Assembly (NCBI GenBank): GCA_950295325.1 | Contig: OX485808.1 | Span: forward strand, 26,310,527-26,374,526 | Direction of reading: 5' to 3' | Length of the DNA: 64,000 nt | Source of the DNA: Polytrichum commune | Taxonomy: Eukaryota; Streptophyta; Polytrichopsida; Polytrichales; Polytrichaceae | Shown: positions 1 through 12,619 of the stretch, in pieces | How positions within the stretch are numbered: position 1 is the first letter of the stretch | Layout: each line of letters opens with the position of its first letter | Position numbers and translations under genes: made by a program | The notes under the pieces: model-generated | Told to the model about the DNA's origin: nothing | The model's database searches: none | The model's input: the letters and a program-made list of their open reading frames with translations, nothing else

Positions 1-440
1 TAAATGAAAAGGTCATCTCAAATTCTTTGCTTAACTTTAGCCACGTGCCATTGTTCTTGGTTGAACACTCTATCATTACGCTCGATCCAAATGGTCCAAA
101 GTGTAATCCCTCTAAGTAGGTGCCAAAGCTTAATCATTTTGCCATATCGTTTAGGGATTCTTTCCCCGAACAGGGCTTGTTTCCAATTGAAACAATCGTA
201 GTTTCCCGTTCTCACCCCTTCTTGCTTGGATGGAGTCCCAGAATTTATGCTTGACCGACTCACTAGTATTAGGAAGGCAAAATATACATTGTTTCGAGAT
301 GGAGGCCGGGGCGATGCGGGCCCTCCATTCGTTAACGGCAACCGCCTTATGCCAAATTGACCAAATGAGTGCCGCTTCTTTGCCGGATCGCAATGGGTCC
401 CAAACTTGTGACCAATAGAACCTGTAGTTGCCTTTCATAA
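1..440 (-). mobile_element. LINE (non-LTR) retrotransposon 3' fragment, zf-RVT region
   Basis: Two overlapping minus-strand frames carry the reverse-transcriptase zinc-finger (zf-RVT) region that ends plant L1-like ORF2: an IWSIWHKAVAVNEWRAR segment, then CIFCLPNTSESVKHKFWD, then WHLLRGITLWTIWIERN. The same segments occur in the longer copy near 23 kb. The coding sequence switches frame around 230-340, so it is broken. The copy stops at about 440 on its 5' side (5' truncation is usual for LINEs), and its 3' end lies beyond the left edge. It is a dead relic. Confidence 0.85.
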
Positions 441-743
441 GGTTATTGATATTTAGTGTATGTGTTCGTATTTAGTGTATCAAACACTAAATATCCTATT
501 TAGTGTAGTGTCAAATTGGTAAGTCTTAGTTTACCATGTGAATCCATGACCTTCCCATGTGTCCAATGATCCTACCATATTGGGACTAAATATTAAGACC
601 CTACAGATCCTCCCATGGGGTGCATATATTATAACAACAACTAAATTTTGGTGGATGCTAATGTATACATTAAATACAATAAGTTGCCAACCGACCAGCA
701 TGTGTCAGGGTCGATGCCCAAGCCCTATCCCACTGGATATTAA
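441..743. other. Intergenic, AT-rich, no gene seen
   Basis: No supported gene. The motif ATTTAGTGT appears four times between about 450 and 512, one copy inverted as ACACTAAAT, so a small palindromic repeat is present. Confidence 0.5.
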
Positions 744-1242
744 GGGCCACTTCACGCACGAGACTGAGAGCCCGTGACCATTACACTTCAAGCACTCTCA
801 TTGGTGGGAAAAGCGGAGCTGGTCCAAGTTCGCTTCACACTATGCTTGAGGGACCAACAAAGTATGTGAATGTAAGATGGATGTAAAGTCTACATGTATT
901 CCTACATGGCATTGAATATATCATGTTTCGTGGTCACTTGGATTACTTTCAAAAATCATCTCTTGGAGGTTGGCCTAACACACAACCGGGAGACCATGGC
1001 ACTCCAAACGCTCACAACCGTTGATTTATTTGATTTTATCATGGCTGGGGACCCACATGAATAAAAATTCATTGAAATAGCATTTGGTTGAACACTCGGT
1101 CACATATGACTTCACACTACACTTGAGGGCCCGTGACCACACTACATGATTTTGGAGGTGTGTTGGGACGGCCTTTGGACACTTTCTTTTGGGCTCTCAC
1201 AATTTCATGTTCAAGGCTCTTGGCTCGTGTATGAAGTGGCCC
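744..1242 (+). mobile_element. PIF/Harbinger-like MITE, copy 1
   Basis: A 499-bp non-coding element bounded by terminal inverted repeats GGGCCACTTCACGCACGAG (left) and the complement of CTCGTGTATGAAGTGGCCC (right). It is flanked on both sides by TAA, which matches the 3-bp TWA target duplication of PIF/Harbinger elements. Inner repeats GAGCCCGTGACCA and its inverse extend the arms. A clearly homologous copy lies at 3427-3912, and relatives sit at 18.4, 30.4 and 32.3 kb. No transposase is encoded. The superfamily is inferred from the termini and target duplication only. Confidence 0.8.
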
Positions 1243-3426
1243 TAAGACTACAAGGGGAAGGAAACTCATCTATGAAGTTGAATAATGCCATGAATTGAGG
1301 AAACATGAAAGTTGATCTTGTTCACAATTTGGAAACCATGTGACTTGCTTATGAACTCTTGAAGTGAAATTCATAGCATATACATATTGTGTTTGTTTAT
1401 ATTTTCTATTTTATTTTTCTATTTTCAGATGTAGATTCAAAACTTGAAAAATGTACCTAAGGCATCCATAGTCGACTAGATCCATTTAACCGCACACTAG
1501 GGTATGCAATGCCGACATGGATGAGATCTATAATGTTTAGGTGAATGGAGTTAAGGTTTATGTGGTGGTGGCTTGTGATTGATTACCCTCATAATTTTTT
1601 TAACAATTGTTGTAGTGAAGCATTAGCATTTGGATGAGCGGTTATGGGTTAACCTGTAAATCAACTATGTGTTACCCAACTTTACCACTTCAAATTTTGT
1701 AGCAATTTCCATGTTCATGGAAAGTATTTCTTATTTCTTATTTTTATGTATTTTTTGCAGTCTCCTTAGATTTTTTTTCCCCTTGCTATTACTCCTCCTA
1801 AAGATATGCAAACTATCTTATTTTATCAGTTATAGACGCCTCGACCTTATACGCTAGAAACCATCATATGTTAGTATTCAAGTTGGGCCTAATGAATTTG
1901 GGTTATATAAGTAAGACATATGGGCTTCATGTGCAATCACTCTTTAATATTTAACTATCTATAATTGAGTAGCATATGGGCAAGGCTTGTGGTTAAGAAT
2001 GGACACCAAAAAGATATATGTGATTAAGAGGACATTGGACCACGTGGTCAAAAAATGTCAATCGTATGCATGAATCGAGGGAGTTAACATAATTTCTATG
2101 AGGATCTATATTGTGATCACCTAAATAGAAAGATTTTTTTGTTGTTTCACTTTGACTTCCTACAAGTTTTGATAATCATCTCCAATCATGAAAGTTGAAT
2201 GGCCAATCTTTGCGATTCCCAATTGCTAAGCAATGAGCCAACTACCAATCTGATACAACGGCCAAAATCACATGTGGAGCCATGAGCGCTTGCAATAGGG
2301 CCATGTACCTTGATGGATGCTTGACAATGACCAATCCAATCAAACAACTATCATCTTGGATTTTGGTTTTAAAAAGATTTTTTTAAGCATGCGGGTGCAA
2401 TAACAACCGTCCCATCCTATTTGTTATATATTCATTCCAATTGTAGTATGTTAACATGATATTACCAAGGAAGGTGTTAAATTGCTCTCATTCTATACCT
2501 AGTAAGATGTGAGGTATGATCAAGCAATGGTCGTAGATTCATATTCATTTTGCAAATATGCGAGCAAACTGCACGGATTGTTCTCTTATTATACCTATAG
2601 GAGGGGGATATTTTGGAGGGGTTGTGTGCAATACTGGGGTTATTTGGGGGGGGGTATAATTCGTAATGCGCATATTCATGGGATATTTCACATATCGGAT
2701 GACTATTCTTGGATTATACCTATTACGTTTCAAAATGAAGTTTCAATTTTTTTTCTAATGATTTCATTATTGAAGCACGATAGAACTAGAGATCAAGCAA
2801 ATACACATACACAAACGCATACGAGCACTATTTGGAGTGAGATGGTCATCTCTACTCCTTGCCTTGCCTTGTAGTGCACTTTTCCTTCTTGGTTCATGCA
2901 ATGCATATGGGATATCTCAACTCCCACTTCCCACAAACCCAATGGATTTATTCAAACCTTATTCATTCTTACACCGCTAACAATCACAATTCTACGACTA
3001 CGAGCAACCTAATGCTTTTTGTGAGTAGTTAAAGGATTGCAGTTTCATTGCCCTTGATAGTGATTGTTGTCTCTCCTTTGCAAATAGGGTTTGCAAGCAC
3101 CCTAGTTACTTTCATATTTCAAACGAGACCCTATTTTCATCGCACCATGTTCTCTAGTGGAATGCTTGATTACCCCCCCCCCTCCCCCCTTGGTTATATC
3201 CAGTCCCATATAGCAAAATGACCTTGCTTCATAATGTCCTGAAAGTAAATCGGCTCTCTTACCCCAATTTAGAAGTCAATTAGCTAGAATCATCACCCTA
3301 ACTTACACAAGATAAGCTGTCGTAAATCAATGGTTGTGAGATTCCGGAGTTCCATGGTCTCAAAGAGGCGGTTTTGAAAAACCGTCCAACTGACCATGAA
3401 GCATGATCCATCGGATGCCATGTTAA
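1243..3426. other. Intergenic repeat-derived DNA, no gene supported
   Basis: AT-rich sequence with a dispersed repeat at about 1505-1852 (annotated separately) and a C-rich run at 3173-3189. An open frame near 2509-2874 begins at GTG, has low-complexity codons and no recognisable domain, so I do not call it. Confidence 0.5.
1505..1852 (+). repeat. Dispersed repeat family B, short copy
   Basis: Shares ordered blocks with 25120-25985: GACATGGATGAGATCTA, TTGTGATTGATTACCCTCAT, TAGCATTTGGATGAGC, TTTGTAGCAATTTCCAT and TGCTATTACTCCTCCTAAA. Insertions and deletions lie between the blocks. It is an old interspersed repeat without visible coding capacity. Boundaries are approximate. Confidence 0.65.
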
Positions 3427-3912
3427 GGGCCACTTCACACACAAGACTGAGAGCCCGTGACCAGTTCACTTCAAGCACTCTCATTGGTGGAATAGATTGA
3501 GGCACTCCAAGTTCGCTTCACACTACGCTTGAGGGACTAATGGAGTATGTGAATGCAAGATGGATGTAAAGTCTACATGGATTCCTACATGGCATCAAAT
3601 GGATCATGTTTCATGGTCACTTGGACTATTTTCAAAAACCACCTCATGGAGGTAGGCCTAACACAAAACCGGGGGACCATGGCATTCCAAACGCTCACAA
3701 CCGTTGGTTTATCCTATTTTATCATGTGTGAGGACCCGCATGAGTAGAGATTCATTGAAGTAGCATTTGGTTGAGGGCCCGGTCAGATATGACTTCACAC
3801 TACACTTAGGATCCGTGACCACAATACATGATTATGGAGGTGTGTTGGACACTTTCATTTGGGCTCCCACATCTTCACGGTCACGGCTCTTGGCTCGTGT
3901 GTGAAGTGGCCC
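3427..3912 (+). mobile_element. PIF/Harbinger-like MITE, copy 2
   Basis: A 486-bp homologue of copy 1, with left end GGGCCACTTCACACACAAG, right end CTCGTGTGTGAAGTGGCCC, and TAA on both sides. It differs from copy 1 by scattered substitutions and small indels. It is followed within a few bases by an inverted fragment of the same family. Confidence 0.8.
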
Positions 3913-3915
3913 TAA

Positions 3916-4073
3916 GAATCCATGTAGACTTTACCATCCATCTTGCATTCACTTGCTTTAGTGGTCCATCAAGCGCAGTGCAGAGTGAACTTGGCCCGGC
4001 CTCCGCCGTTTCCACCAATGGGAGTGCTTAGAGGGCAATGGTCACGGGCCGTCAGTGTCGTGTGTGAAGTGGC
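3916..4073 (-). mobile_element. Inverted 5' fragment of the Harbinger-like MITE
   Basis: The reverse complement starts GCCACTTCACACACGACAC and follows the first ~155 bases of copies 1 and 2, through the block AAGTCTACATGGATT. Only the left end is present, pointing back at copy 2. It is GC-richer than the other copies (for example around 3990-4015). Confidence 0.75.
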
Positions 4074-4178
4074 GCAGAGCGGTCGGTTCATATGTGTCCT
4101 CCGGGCTGTGGCATCTGACGGCGAACTGAGTGTGGAGAGTGAGGTGCCCAGACCGATAGGGCCACGTCGCACCTGGCC

Positions 4179-4190
4179 AGGCTATAAATT
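4179..4190 (+). promoter_or_regulatory. Candidate TATA box
   Basis: GCTATAAATTC follows a GC-rich stretch that contains GCCACGTCGC, an ACGT-core motif. The arrangement resembles a plant core promoter, but no downstream gene is resolved, so function is uncertain. Confidence 0.3.
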
Positions 4191-4810
4191 CTAGTATAGT
4201 AGCGGCCTGCCGCACTGCTGAGGGCCAAGAGGCATTGAAAAATCAAGCGGTTTAGTTTTAAGTTAGTGGATAACTGTTTCTGTGCTGACAGTTAGTTGTG
4301 TCCCTTATCTTGGTCGGTGTGCATATATTTTTACACAACAGTGCCGCGCCTGCAGGCCTGGCTAGCTAGCTGCACCCTTCTGCCACACTGCAGCAAGTTA
4401 ATTACCGAGGCAGAAATGGGGCCGGGCAAAGGGCGGTGGCACTTTTGGCATCCATTTCCTCAACGGAATATATATGACGCAAATTCCTTTCTTCCTTCCT
4501 TGCCGCTTCTAAATAATTTTCCCCCAAGATATGTTTATTCATATTCATATTCTTATTCCCCCCCCCGCCCCCGCCCCGACCTTCCTGATCCTCCGCCTCG
4601 CTGAGTCTGCGCTTGAGAATCAGACCATCATCAAGTCGGTGTGCTCTGTGTCTTCATCATCAGATTCAGAGATACACTCCGGTATCATGGGTCAATCGCC
4701 TTCTGTACATACACACACACAGCGTCTCCTACGACGGTCCCAAAATCTATGCCCCTTGTAGATGTGCCACGTTCACCTGGTGGTGGTGGCGAACCACCTT
4801 CCCCCCCCAA

Positions 4811-4870
4811 TTTTTTTTGTTTTTTTTGTTTTTTTTGAGACAGAAGGCCAACCGAGCCAACGCCAGATGA
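4811..4870 (-). mobile_element. LINE 3' tail fragment
   Basis: The minus strand reads GGCGTTGGC, then GGCCTTCTGTCTC, then a run of A blocks separated by C. The same CTTCTGTCTCAAA end is found at 7488-7559 (plus strand), and a TGTCTCAAAA end occurs in the long LINE at 22.6 kb and at 52.4 kb. It is best read as a short 5'-truncated LINE copy with its poly(A). Confidence 0.55.
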
Positions 4871-6950
4871 ATTGAAACAAAGAGAAAACCTTCCCCCTTC
4901 TTACTTAGACACTGCTTGCAGGGTCAACAATCATGGGTCACTTGGTTAGAGTGCCCTCCCGCTTCCTGATCGCCTTCTTTACACACTGGGCCCCCCCGGC
5001 CCCTAGCTAGGGTCCCTTAATCTGGGAATAATGTAGATGTACCACATTCACCATTCTTACTCAGACACATGATCAATCATGGGTCATTCATTCCCCATTC
5101 CTTTATCCCACCACTTACTGATACGCCTTGTGTACATGTACGTAGGGGGCCCTAGAGTTACAGAGTTCATCACCTCATCTCTCTAGGAGGTCCCAGAATC
5201 TAGGACGGGTGTAGATCAATGAATGTTTTAGGGCTATTAATCGCCCAAAACGCTTACTACACATTTTTGTGGGGAGGGATCATTGTACTCCATGTAATCA
5301 CTCTTTTTGGGCGGATGTTCTCTCTGGAATATTCCCAAGTCTAGATGAGAAAATACAATCCATTCATATTTTCAGCATTCATCCAATATTGTGGATGGAA
5401 GTAGCTACTTCTCTCTTGAGTAGATGTGCCACATTCACCAGTGGTGCTATGTACAAGCATCCTGGATCTTACTGGACGGAGGTGGTGAAGGTTGTTGTGT
5501 CTATGTGCACTACTTGCAATAAGCAAGGGGTTTGTCCGGGACTCCGGGTGATGAGGAGCGGCCAAAAGCACCCTTGATCTAGGTGCCCATGCTTGCGTGA
5601 CTAGAATCCACAGTGTGGATGGCGCAGCAATTGCTTTCTTAAGCTTGAGTCTTCAGTCTCTGAGCCTAAGCTGGCCACGCATGATGAGCTACCAGCATCG
5701 GAGGAGGGGAAATTCGTTGTGGGTGCGCATGATTTCCATAAAGAGAGAGGAATGTATATAATACTGGCTGGCCCCGGAGGTCCTACCAGCTGGCTGTAGA
5801 ATCTGGTCCATTCCCCACCCTTATAAATCCCGTTTGTTTCTACGACATGATGACCCTGCAAGTAGACTTGGCTAGGTTCTTCACATTGCAAAGCTTCCTG
5901 CAGTGAGGGAGATCGATTGCCATACTTAAACCCATGTATGCTAACTACTTACTGTGTGTTGTATGTTCCTTGCTTGATGTCCTTCCTTGCTTATGTCCTT
6001 TCTTGATGGTCCTAGACTTACAGATTGAATCAGCTTCTGGACAGGCTGATTTTCCTGACAAACGGCACAGAGTTGATAAAAATTCATTCCAGTTCTAAGT
6101 GCTTAGAGCTGCTGCTGGCTCCTCTTCTCTATGCTTCATAACAACTGTTAACACACAATGAGAAGGCCTGGTTGCACCTCTCTAGTTCTGACAAACACAG
6201 AGGTAATGGGTAATTTAGTACTCCAGGTTCAAGTGTTGCAGATCACTCCTCGACATCGAAACAGCCTGTGTGACCGCCTTGCGCCTAGCTACCTGGTTGT
6301 CAATGCTGTGAAGAAGAACCCAATTCATTGACGTGGGTTAGTGTTGATGATACCTGCCTGACTACTTAACTAGTAGTGTTGCTTCATCTGTCACATTTAA
6401 ATTGTGTTTTGCATTTCTAGTTTAGCTCTGCATTCACCCTGCACACTGCGGAGGAGTTAATTCCCTTCCGAGCTGCTTACCCATTTCGGTTAATAAGTTA
6501 CATCTGCAGCATTACTCTAAGCTCTAATTAGAAGTCAAACTTGCAGATTCATAACTCCACACGTACTTCTTATCTATAATGTGTCTGCACTGCTGCTCAA
6601 TCTGTGACTGATCTGCAGCAATATCGGTATCGGAGCCCAAACCGACTTAGACTTGAGATTCTGATCGATCCTTGCTGCAGCTGATCGATCGGAAGAGTAC
6701 CTTCAACTTCTAAGTAGCTCAATCAGTGACTCGTTGGATTGAGTGTCGACCCTTCTGCAAGTCCCTGCACATGTTTGAACATTTTAGATGAATATTGTTG
6801 GCGGTTGCAGTTAAGTTGTCTTGGAGGGGCTGCCGCCAGGTCATTGCTGCCGAAGTGGGTCCACCTTGCAGACTTATGAAATTGCTGCAGGTGATTCTCA
6901 GTGACGCTAGAAAGTGCAAGGTGATGTAAGTAGGACTGATAAGTCTATCT

Positions 6951-9820
6951 ACTGCTACTTACATTCAATCATATGCTTGACACAATATTGAGAGAATCCT
7001 GTGGGCTCAAAACCAAATTATATCCTGTCTATTTTTGCATTGGAAACAGTGAAAGTACTAGTACACTTTCCGGACCATGATGGTCATTATTAGTTAATTT
7101 GCGTTTAGGTATTAAGATATTCATCATTTCTCATTGGTTCTCAGTGCTCACTCCATTCCACTGCAAGGCTTATGCATGGGTCACACACTTGAAGAAGGTG
7201 TAGCTCGGAAAGAATTTGATGGTCCTGCACATTAAGAGGCTTTGTTTCTATTCATGATGCTGTAATGTGGACTTTGAGAGTTGTAATTTCATGACATGAC
7301 AAAAAAGAAATGTGTTATATGTTCACAATCAATTTGTTTTGATTTCAAGTATGATTTAAATTAACCATAATTGTGTTGTTTTGAAGTAATGAGTATGATT
7401 TTCATTTGAGATAACCTTGATAACATGATTTTTTAATTAATTTACAAACTAAAAATTTATGTTGTCAATTGAAAGTATTAGAGTATACGGAAAATTTGCC
7501 AGGTGGTGAACTGCCTCCTGTGCTTTGGCGCTGGTCTGTCGGCCTTCTGTCTCAAAAATAAGTATTAGAGTATAATGTTATGAACTTTGACAATTGTAAA
7601 ACATATTGTTTGTAAAAATTGAATATTTCAAAAGAAACCAAACAAATGAGATCGAATCGATGTGATAATATGAAGAACATGTATTTTGAATATCAATATA
7701 TTTATATATTTTAGTATTTATAACAAGCATAAAAAAGTTCTAACTGCATACTATGTTTAGAAAATTTATCATACATTGATACTCATTATATATAAAGATC
7801 ATATTATTGAATACGAACAGAAACAAAGTATCTTAATGTGCAGGATCATCAAACTTCTTTCTCAGCAACACGACTTTCTTCAAGTATGTGACCAATGAAC
7901 AAGTCTTTTTTTCTTAAGAACGCTGCAAGACAACAAGCACATTACATTGTGATATAGATTTGTCAACGTTGTGTATCATTTCTTTGTTTGTAGGACCTAC
8001 TACTATGTTTGTGACCAATCAAATAATGTGTTACCACTTTCTTCTATCATGTTTGTCAATGTGATCACAAATCTTTGCAAGACGTGAGCTATGAAGGTAC
8101 AAATGCGCTGTTGATGTCTTGGTATCATGCAATGAACCTCAAAGTAAATTGTATGAATGTGCTTGCAATGTTTTTGAATCATGTCATTGAACCTCTAAGG
8201 TTGACTATTGAAGTTGTTGATGTGTAAGTTGATAGTTAAAGAACTCGATTGCATAATATTACTAGATGAGTGTGTCAAACATATTCCTCTCTGAACCAAG
8301 AAACTTGAGGTATGATCCTGTGTGTAATTTCAAGACTAAGTTGCAGAAATCAACATAGACACATCCTTGAGAGGTCGTGGACAACTCCTGTCTAAGACCT
8401 TCAAGATGTCCATCATATATGTGTGTAGATCTTTGAGAGAAGTTGATGAAGCTACCGAGTTGTTGGTCAGCTCCGTGGTTGTAGAACTTCCTCGGAGTTG
8501 GAGTTGGAGTGGCGTGCTGGCTGATGCTTGCTGGGTGATGTGGGCGGCAGCTAGATCAGCATGTGGAGGTCGGCGTGCAAACTTGGTGGAGCTCAGCTGA
8601 GCAGCAGAGAGAGATAGAGGCAGTGAGAAGAGAATATGTGGAGATTAGGACAGAACTACTTAGAAGGCACAAGTTGGAGCAGAGAAGGATGTAGCAGCAC
8701 TAGTACTGTTGTAGCGTCGTCACGAGAATCGTGGTCTGTCGGTCGGCACTTTTTGGGAGGAGATCAAGAAGTTTGGGGTTTTGGGGTCCTTTGGCCCTGT
8801 GGCCATTGACTCTGCAGGCAGGCATAACCACTATATCTCGAAGGGAAAGTAGGGGAATTCCGAAGTTACTTACATGGTCGGTGAATTGTGAAATTGGATT
8901 GACCACATATTATAGGTCTACTGTTGGATGGAAAAGTTTCTGACAAGGCTGGGAGAGACGTCGCCACAATAAGTTAACGTCAGCAGCAGGCAGAGAGGAG
9001 GGTGGGTAGCAGAGGAGCCCAGTTCCTGCTTTCCGCCTGTTTCTGCGCTAATCACACCACTCGAGGTGCTCGCGCTTTGCAGCCAAATCCCACTTTGCCT
9101 CCTCGTATTCGACTCAGATCACAGATCATCCATCACTCAGTAAGTACGTAGAGTCTAGTCTCTCATATGCCCTCTCATGTTGGCATTGGTTGTATTGCCC
9201 CTGCTGCTGGCTGGCCGCCCTTCCTTATTGCTTCCGCCTTCGGACTCTACTTAGTCCTCCCCTCCTCTTCTCTTGCAGCTCCCCTCGTCACCGTGCACCA
9301 TGTTAATCCTTTGTATATTGTTGTAAGTATATTGTAGCATCAGTAGCTGCTTAGGGTCATCTCGGCATCCCATAAACCCTGTCTGTGATGTGGGCAATCG
9401 TAATCATGAAAGGGGCAAGATGTTCGTGCAGTTCTCCTGAAACTCTAGAGAGGGGTTGAGGGCATCCACTTTTCGGTTTGGCAGAATTTGGGGTCAACTG
9501 GCACCACTTCCGAGTGCGAATCCCTCAGGCGATAACTGGATCCAACTGTGTTAGGGATTCAGAGTTGGTGACTTTCTTTCGGGCTGTTGCATCGAACCGT
9601 GACTTGCAACATTCGGGCGCCTTCTGCCAATTTCTTAAACCCTAGGAGTTTTTTTTCTTCCGCGAAGTTGTTTGATTTTGGCGATTCGCATTACGCAAAG
9701 TGTTCTTCGCTCCGGAATGTGGGGTTTTTTTCTCTCCTGAGCACGTGAGCCACGCGGGCTTTGATTGGTGTCCCCGAAGGCTCCTCATTTTCTTCTTCTC
9801 CGTTATCCTTCTTCGACAGA
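6951..9820. other. Intergenic, AT-rich, one short LINE insertion
   Basis: No supported gene. The stretch contains the 72-bp LINE tail at 7488-7559. A 77-codon frame at 8367-8600 has no recognisable domain. Confidence 0.45.
7473..7574 (+). mobile_element. Very short LINE tail with 15-bp target-site duplication
   Basis: A 72-bp insert (7488-7559) ends in GGCCTTCTGTCTCAAAAAT. It is flanked by a perfect 15-bp direct repeat, AAGTATTAGAGTATA, at 7473-7487 and 7560-7574. A 3' end carrying a short A run plus a long target duplication is the signature of target-primed reverse transcription of an almost completely 5'-truncated element. Confidence 0.8.
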
Positions 9821-9824
9821 AAAA

Positions 9825-9836
9825 GTTTATAAAACA
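9825..9836 (+). promoter_or_regulatory. Candidate TATA box
   Basis: AGTTTATAAAACAG lies about 250 bases upstream of a (CT)n tract. This could be a promoter for a long spliced 5' leader of the AP2/ERF gene 3.5 kb downstream, or for a non-coding transcript. Neither is shown by the sequence. Confidence 0.25.
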
Positions 9837-10091
9837 GCTATGGTTTGTGAGCTAGAGAGCGAGAATCCGTAGATTCTCGAAAATTGGTGGTTCGATCTCG
9901 TAACACTAGAATGTACTCTCGTTTGTACAGCACCCGCAACTTCGGATTGCACGTCAAGTCATGCGAGAGCAAGTGTCGTGGGGGTATTGGCCTCTCTTCG
10001 CAATTTTTATAGAGAGCAGACTTGGAAAGCTTAATATCTCTAGTTTGCCTCTTGACCACCTCTCTCCCTCTTTTCGACCGTCCTCATTGTG

Positions 10092-10119
10092 ATCTCTCTC
10101 TCTCTCTCTCTCTCTCTGC
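10092..10119 (+). repeat. (CT)n microsatellite
   Basis: An uninterrupted CT dinucleotide run within a wider pyrimidine-rich stretch, of the kind common in plant promoters and 5' leaders. Confidence 0.9.
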
Positions 10120-12619
10120 CTGCAAGTTTGAAGGCTTCGAATCGATCAGGTGCCATTTGTAGGTTCACCATCTCAATGCATTACTTCCACATCTCCACGT
10201 TTCTGGCTGACACCGCCCACAGTGCTTGAGGATTAGGTCTAGAAAAGTATGTCATGCATAGTAGTAAGCATGTGTCATGTGGCTGCAGCCATTCATGGAT
10301 CGTGTTGATCAAAATGTGAACGCCCGCAAACCCCAAGTCAGTTGGTGTGGTGGTGCCCAGAGGCTCTGCAGACAGACGGATTAAATTAGAGTTTAAATTC
10401 ACTCGGGTGCTGAGTTGCTCTTGCTTCGCTGGTTGAATGTAGGTGAGATTCCCAAAATGTGCAATCGTCATATCTGGATTTCGCTGTGTCGGGCATTTCG
10501 TGGGAGCATGAGACGATTGCTAATTTTCAAATACAAATGTTTACTCTGATGCAAATGTGGCTGGCCTACCTTTCACCTCCCAAAACCTGGTATATCTTTC
10601 AATTCCACCAGAATTTAGAGCGAAGGGGGCAGACGATCATTGGGTTACTGCTCACTGCAATCCAGGGAGGTCGGCTATTCGGCTCTCATGCAGGGATTTC
10701 AAGACTAGTGCAGGGCTATCTTTAGGAATGCAGCAAGTTAGATAGAAAGGAAATCATATAATGGGGTGTGAATGTTGCTTGGTTGACAGCGAGAACTGCA
10801 ACTGCTAAATGACGCTTGAATAAGCCACCTAATTCGTGAATCGACTCTGAGAGCGTTGCTGCTGAGGAGATCAAGCTGTCGCTGAGCCGCTTGTGTTTCG
10901 CACCGATTCATTTTTCGCTTTATTAGGTACGCTTGTCAAAGAGGCCGCACTGTGGCATTTGATGCGCAAGAGTTGGCCTTACCCTTCACTTTGCGAATCT
11001 GCTATCTTGAGAGGTTTTTCCGCATGGTCTTGTGCTTGATGAACAAAGGATTCACAATCTCCACCTCAAGTTCACACTGACTGCATACTCAGCATGTCAT
11101 GACCTACAGTGCAAAACCCCAATTTTTTCTTGTCTATGTCTGTGATTGCAGTAACCTATCTCTTGTTTGAAACGAAAGGCTAATCTGCAACAACGAGGTT
11201 GTTTAGAAAATTGAGCAGTTAAGAGCCTGTGAGCGAACGGTGTTTAGTTTTTCCATTGCTAAGTGATTAAAAGCACGGTGAGAAGGGTTAAAGCAAGCAT
11301 TTGAAATCGCATCTATCAAGTACTTGTCCGTGTCGCTTTGAGTAGGGTTTCGAGGCTGTTAGAATGATACATTCCATCTATGTATGAACAGACAGATTAG
11401 GCTTCGAGGATTGCCGAGAAGATGTTAGATTCTTAATGTCGAGGAGGAAAGGACAATCCACCATGCATCACTACTAGGTTGAAACTTGGATAATCTGTGG
11501 GATTAAGTACACTAGTCTGTTCACTATGGGAATGCCTTCAAGTGATTTTAAGTCATCCTCTCTGGCTCCTTTCCCGGAGTATCTCAAGTAGCAACTTAAA
11601 TTTGCAGTAAAACTAGAAGTCTTGAAGTTGCTGTTAAAAAAGGAATTCGTATCCTAGAGTGTATGAAACTCATTCTAAACGAATCGTACCATCATCTCTG
11701 TGTATTGTCTTTAACTGAAAGCTTATTCTGAAATCTAACTATCAGACTACAGTGGTGTAGTCAACAAGTTGCTTCATTGACTTATCCCTACCTAAACCCA
11801 ACTGGCCCATACTACTCCATGCTGTGCCACTGCCTCTTTTGTTTCATCAGCAGAGTGTACCGGCCACTGCCTGACATAGTCTTAACAAATTTTTAGGATT
11901 TCATTATTCTATGCATCCTTAACTATTGTAAGAAGATGATGGCTTTCTCCTGCCCACTGACGGAAGGTTGCTGCTTCCAGTTATCGGATGTCTCTACCAT
12001 ACGTTTGATGGTCCGGCAGTACTGTCGAAATGGAGAAGCATAGAAGAACAACACTGACCATGGAGTTCATGGTGCTCTCCTTTCCTCGCCAAATTTCTGC
12101 TTTCGTCGTTGGAAAGGTGAGCCCTGTGTCATGCACTTTCCAAGATCTCTGTTGGTAACTCTTGCGGTAGGTTACCAAAGCAGGACGTGTAGGCAGCTCA
12201 ATTATCGTTGGTGGAAAGGTCTCACCTCGTCGCAGCATTCGCTGTCTAGCATCAAAAATTTACTAACACTTGTTTAAAATATGTTCTTGATGCTAAATTT
12301 CTGAAGGGTAAAGGACCCTGACAACTGTATTGATGTGATCTCACCACAAATTACTAGCACTACCCCTGAGGTGTCCCAGGCTTGTATCAATTAAATAAAC
12401 TGTTCTTGTAATTATTGAAGAATGTAACCTGCCCATGCAGCACATGCCCAACTGACACGACACTGATCGAACAACGCCTCCTAGATTTACAATGCAGCTG
12501 TACCAAGTCAATAGGTACAACATCATCCCACGTATCTCTGAAAATGCAGGCAATTTACATAGCCTAATTAGTACCTGCAAACGTATGTAGACATCAGAGT
12601 GGACTTTGCCGTCACTGCT

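Larger units (their letters stand above)
4074..6950. other. GC-richer intergenic region, no coding gene resolved
   Basis: Composition is less AT-rich than the flanks, and several short frames occur on both strands (for example 4296-4604 and 5601-5891). None shows a recognisable domain. A TATA element sits at 4181. The phrase TAGATGTGCCAC(A/G)TTCACC recurs near 4758, 5034 and 5421. The stretch could hold a non-coding transcript; I cannot support exons. Confidence 0.4.

Noticed and set aside
2509-2874. 121-codon frame
   Set aside because: Starts at GTG, has no domain and includes homopolymer-coded stretches; chance frame in repeat-derived DNA.
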